Positions 60,645-64,000 of a stretch of 64,000 nt of DNA are shown piece after piece. The notes below the pieces were generated by a model. It did not search any database and had not been told where the DNA came from. It saw only the letters and a program-made list of their open reading frames with translations. Position numbers and translations under genes: made by a program. Numbering within the stretch: the stretch's first letter is position 1; each line of letters starts with the position of its first letter. Source of the DNA: Oikopleura dioica (taxonomy: Eukaryota > Chordata > Appendicularia > Copelata > Oikopleuridae); the NCBI GenBank assembly GCA_907165135.1, contig OU015566.1, positions 5,936,157 through 6,000,156 on the forward strand, given 5' to 3'.

Positions 60645-61248
60645 CTAAAAGTCGTGGGAGCGCTTGCTCATCGAAGACTGGAGCTCTTCGAGTCGGGCGT
60701 CGATCGAGTGGCTGGAATTGGTGGAGATGCGGGCGCGGCTGGAGAACGAGTCGTACGGATTCACGCTCTTGAAATCCTCTGAAATATTTTTATATTTTTT
60801 ATCCGCGATTTTTTACGCCGCAACGCACCTTTTCGATACTGCGTCTGGATGCTCTTTCTTTCCACCTCCGCCTGCGCTGCCTTTTCCTGCGTATCTCCAT
60901 GGATTCCTTGTTGTTTTCGGAGCCAGTGGAACTCTTCGTCGGAGAGGCTCAAGACCCAGTTGATTCTTCGTTGATTTTCCGCTTCGAGACGGATTTTTGT
61001 GGGGTTGGAATAGTTTTCTTTGAAGCCGTATGGGTCCTCCTCGTCCGTGGTCGAGTCGTTGTAGATTGGGCCCTGGTAAAAAGGGATGAATTTTGAAACA
61101 AGAAAAAAGGTATTTTTATCAAATAGTTTTTTTTGAATTCGTCCCTTTTCCGATCGAGTTGGTTCATCCGGTCGCGTGGAAGATCGCGGCCTCTTCGACT
61201 TGAAGTTTTGATGAACCGGTGAAATCGCTCTTTTCGTCGTTCGAACAT
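60645..61248 (-). CDS. Small basic/charged protein, unrecognised (161 aa)
   Basis: Three exons keep one frame: 61248-61141, 61072-60829, 60778-60645. The ATG sits two bases after an AAATTAG, a likely trans-splice acceptor. The N terminus is very Arg/Lys-rich; the middle contains Asp-Glu-Glu-Asp-Pro-Tyr and a helical Ser-Asp-Glu-Glu-Phe-x-Trp-Leu-Arg segment; the tail is Ser-rich. No domain is recognised. The first intron has no GT donor in phase; GA-AG (GAATTC...CCAG) fits. Confidence 0.6.
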
Positions 61249-61830
61249 TGCTAATTTCGTGGCGAGTCGCTTTCTCTTTCTTTTTGAAGGTAAAAGGCTG
61301 GTCGTATTCTTGGTCGTGCCGTTCGTAGAGAGTAAAGAAGTTGTTTCGTTCTGATTTTTCAAGTTCAAAAACAAAATACTCGGAATTAAAATAAATATGA
61401 TTAAAATTGAACTGTTCCTTTCTGTGTCAAATCCTTCAAGCCGGGAAAAGCCTTCTCGTCGAAGTCTGTCTTGATTTTTCGTTTTTCCAATGGGATCCTG
61501 AACTCAGCCGTTAAATTTCATTTTTACGGCCAAAATAAAAGTACACCCAAAAATCAGTTGATCTGTTAGAAATTCTCAAATCCTGAAATTCGCGCTGTTG
61601 CATCAGGTTTACATAAATTTTAACGTAAAAAATAATGCGAAAGATGCCAGAATTATTCAGCGAAAAAAGATTCCGAATTTCAATCGAGTGCTTAGATCGT
61701 CATCAAAGAGCCGGCTTAATATTCTTGATTTGATTACAAACTATTGAGTAACATTTTTCAATATAAAAAACCGTTAATTTTCAATGCACCAGTCGAATCT
61801 GATACTAAATAATAAAAACGGTATTTGGAA
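61249..61830. other. Intergenic
   Basis: AT-rich, no recognised gene. Confidence 0.35.
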
Positions 61831-61834
61831 AATG

Positions 61835-61999
61835 AAAATTTTCATGATTTTCTCGATTCTGAACTTCGTGGCCGCCGATCTAATTTGGTACAACCGAATG
61901 AACAACAATGTCTCCTACCACATGATCAGCCGACAGCAGACAAGTTTGTTCTGGATGCGATACGAAAAAATGATGAGAGCATATGCCGCTCGATTCTAA
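61835..61999 (+). CDS. Possible small secreted peptide
   Basis: A 55-codon frame begins with a good signal-peptide-like stretch (Met-Lys-Ile-Phe-Met-Ile-Phe-Ser-Ile-Leu...Ala-Ala). The rest is Met/Arg/Tyr-rich and unknown. An alternative overlapping frame (61825-62022) is also open. AATAAA follows near 62027. Weak. Confidence 0.25.
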   Translation, partial: KIFMIFSILNFVAADLIWYNRMNNNVSYHMISRQQTSLFWMRYEKMMRAYAARF

Positions 62000-62034
62000 A
62001 ATTTTATGTCTACTTCCTCTGAAACGGAATAAAG

Positions 62035-62131
62035 AACAGTGGGTTGCGCAGGTAGTTGACCCTTTGCGATTGCCACTTTGGTTGACCCTTCGCCCGCTCT
62101 TTAGGGGGCAACTACCTGCGCAACCCACTGA
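62035..62131. mobile_element. ~97-bp MITE
   Basis: Perfect 22-bp inverted ends, starting CAGTGGGTTGCGCAGGTAGT. The centre contains two GGTTGACCCTT-like blocks. No certain target duplication was found. Confidence 0.6.
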
Positions 62132-62218
62132 AAGATAAAAATAAATTCAGTCTAAAATATTCTAATTAGATCACTCTCCCCCCCCGTGCCTAAAATCTCC
62201 CTAGGGGGATAACACACA

Positions 62219-63430
62219 ATCTGTGTAGAAAACCTAAGTCAGGGTCTGAAGAGCCAGAAACGCGGCTATTCCATGAAGATCTTTCAGACCCTGACCAGAG
62301 TTCTAAATCTGGTGAGCTAATCTAGCTGAGCTAGCTAAGCTAGCTAAGCTGACAGCTACAGCTTAGCTAGCTCAGCAAATTTCGGAAACAGTCAGCTCAC
62401 AGCTTAGCTAGCTGAGCAGAAATTTTTTAGGCCCTCAGCTTAGCTAGTCTAGCTAGCTTAGACCCCCTAAGCTGACATGATCGAACCATCTCCAAAACCT
62501 ACGTTTTTTGCGAATTTGTCCCGCAGATTCACACTTATTGGCAATATTTTGAGTCTAGAATCTAGATCTGGCATGGTCGACGGTTAATTTATTTTTACGG
62601 TTGTCCCCAGCTATTTTTTTAAACTCAACTAGACACTCCCGGACCCGATCGTTTGGGACACTCAAAAAGGAAGCTGGGTTGAGTCTAAAAATTGCTCGTG
62701 CTACTTCATTAACAGTCTTGACCCTTGAATCTTAGATGAAATTTCTGATATATGAACAAGAAAAAGCGATAAGTATAAATTATACTGTATAATGATATCA
62801 AATAATTGATATGAACCTATGGATCACATCGACCTTCTCTGAGCCTCAGAGTCTGAGGTCCGTAGAAAAAATACACTATTCCATCGCCGATTCTATTTGA
62901 AGAATAACATTCGACATTATATAATTGTAATAATTTTATAACCTCTAACAGACAACTCAATCGATCTCATTTCTAGTGATGCACTTTTTTTTCCCAACTA
63001 AGCTGCCTTAAATAAGGTCGATATGCGCGCAAGAATTAAAAAATATCTTGAAGATATTATCTTCTATCTCAGAATGAAATTTTCAGGAAAAAATGGTTTG
63101 GGGAGAAGAAAGTATATTATTTGATGCTAATAATATTAATGGATATCTTCTAAAAGCCAACAAGAAGAAAAAATAAGAAAAATAGGAAATAATATCGACA
63201 AAAAATACTTTTTTTTACCCAGCTAGACTAGCTAGCTTAGCTAAGCTGAGGCAAAAAAGCACCTCAGCTTAGCTTAGCTAGCTTAGCAATTTTTTGAGAG
63301 TGTCAGCTCACAGCTTAGCTAGCTTAGGAGAAATTTTTGAGAGCCTCAGCTTAGCTAGTTTAGCTTAGCTCAAAATTTTCAGAATTTAGAACTCTGACCC
63401 TGACTCAAGTTTTCTACATAGATTGACCTG
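62219..63430. mobile_element. AGCTAGCT-rich fold-back element
   Basis: The outer arms are inverted copies: TGTGTAGAAAACCTAAGTCA near 62221 and TGACTCAAGTTTTCTACATA near 63402, extended by TCTAAAT and (A)GGGTC(A/T)GA. Inside each arm are clusters of AGCTTAGCTAGCT repeats (62315-62480 and 63220-63375). The middle has no open frame. It is probably a non-autonomous DNA element. Confidence 0.6.
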
Positions 63431-64000
63431 GTCAGCCGCGACCGCCCAGTATTATTCAAGAACCATTTTCAAAAAATGGTAACTGAGAAACTACAGTACT
63501 GGCCGACGGCATTTCTCTCTCCCCCGCCCGTGGCATTTTTGCATAAATTCTTCTGAAAAGCCAATATTTGCTTTTCAATGATGTCGCTCCAGAAATTCTT
63601 ACCGATTTCTGAATCCATTTCTTCTTCTACTGTTTCCCCCGCTCTTCCTGTCACTGTAGCTGTTGCCTCTATTCCACGTCATTTTCCTCCTCAAAACTGG
63701 CCACTTTCAAAATCCGTCTTCAATCCGTCTCTTCTCAGATTCTTTCAACTCGAAATAAAATAATTCACGAGCGCTGATTCGCCAGAGCGCGCGGATGACT
63801 CATTCTCCGATCCAAATGAAATGAAATCTCGCTCTGGCTAAACTTGACTTTTTGATTTTTCACGAAAGAAAGAAATTTTCCGAAGAAATTTTTTGATCGA
63901 GAATAAAAGAGAGTTTTCAGCGAAGATTAAAGAAGAAAAACTCTAGAAAAAAAGGGTCAAGGTGCGTTTTTCGTCGAATTTTGAGAATTCTAGCGTAGAA
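63431..64000. other. Possible promoter region of a gene to the right
   Basis: A pair of inverted GCCAGAGCG blocks (63781 and about 63830) surrounds ATGACTCAT, an AP-1-like site. Downstream is purine-rich DNA. No coding exon is certain; the open frame at 63578-63763 is not recognised. Confidence 0.25.

Overview
The window looks like genomic DNA of the larvacean tunicate Oikopleura or a very close relative. The reasons are tiny introns (mostly 37-95 nt), compact chordate-type genes, occasional introns with GA or GG donors, a Ty3/gypsy LTR retrotransposon of the Tor kind, and secreted Cys-rich/Kelch-like and LamG-like families that I associate with this lineage. The species assignment is inference. 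Exon models were read by eye. For the main genes I checked that exon lengths keep a single reading frame from ATG to stop.

Region 1 (1-24.9 kb) is repeat-rich and gene-poor. It holds a decayed Penelope-like/GIY-YIG retroelement (1071-1956) and three members of a Kelch-like propeller family: a broken copy at about 2620-6885 carrying a 1.56 kb transposon, an intact secreted gene at 8400-9777, and a paralogue at about 18353-22451. It also holds a Cys-rich/Thr-rich gene (12330-13417), a decayed duplicate of a polycystin 3' end (about 7626-8115), nested MITE-like elements (14116-15354), fold-back elements, and a hAT-like element (23922-24987).

Region 2 (25-35 kb, minus strand) is dominated by a giant polycystin-1-like gene of 8 exons and about 2588 aa. 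Its ectodomain has LamG-like repeats, an extra PLAT-like domain and five calcium-binding EGFs, followed by a GPS-like site, a PLAT domain and a polycystin channel module. The hAT-like element sits at its 3' end and supplies the stop codon. A single-exon gene with a rhamnose-binding (SUEL) lectin domain lies just upstream.

Region 3 (35.2-44.4 kb) is a sushi/LamG-like secreted gene on the minus strand. It is split by a 7385 bp LTR retrotransposon (35903-43287) whose two 484 bp LTRs look identical. The element has a gag with a CCCH zinc finger, an in-frame TGA-CTA between gag and pol, and a third ORF without membrane segments but with a PPGY motif.

Region 4 (44.9-61.3 kb) is a run of ordinary minus-strand cell-biology genes: heparan-sulfate 6-O-sulfotransferase, an NME3-like nucleoside diphosphate kinase, an unassigned tetraspan protein, MAGI (6 PDZ, GuK-like, one WW), a DIDO/PHF3-type TFIIS-M/SPOC protein with an N-terminal Tudor-knot-like domain, and a 161-aa basic protein. 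The last 2.7 kb is again repetitive (AGCT-rich inverted repeats, a small MITE).
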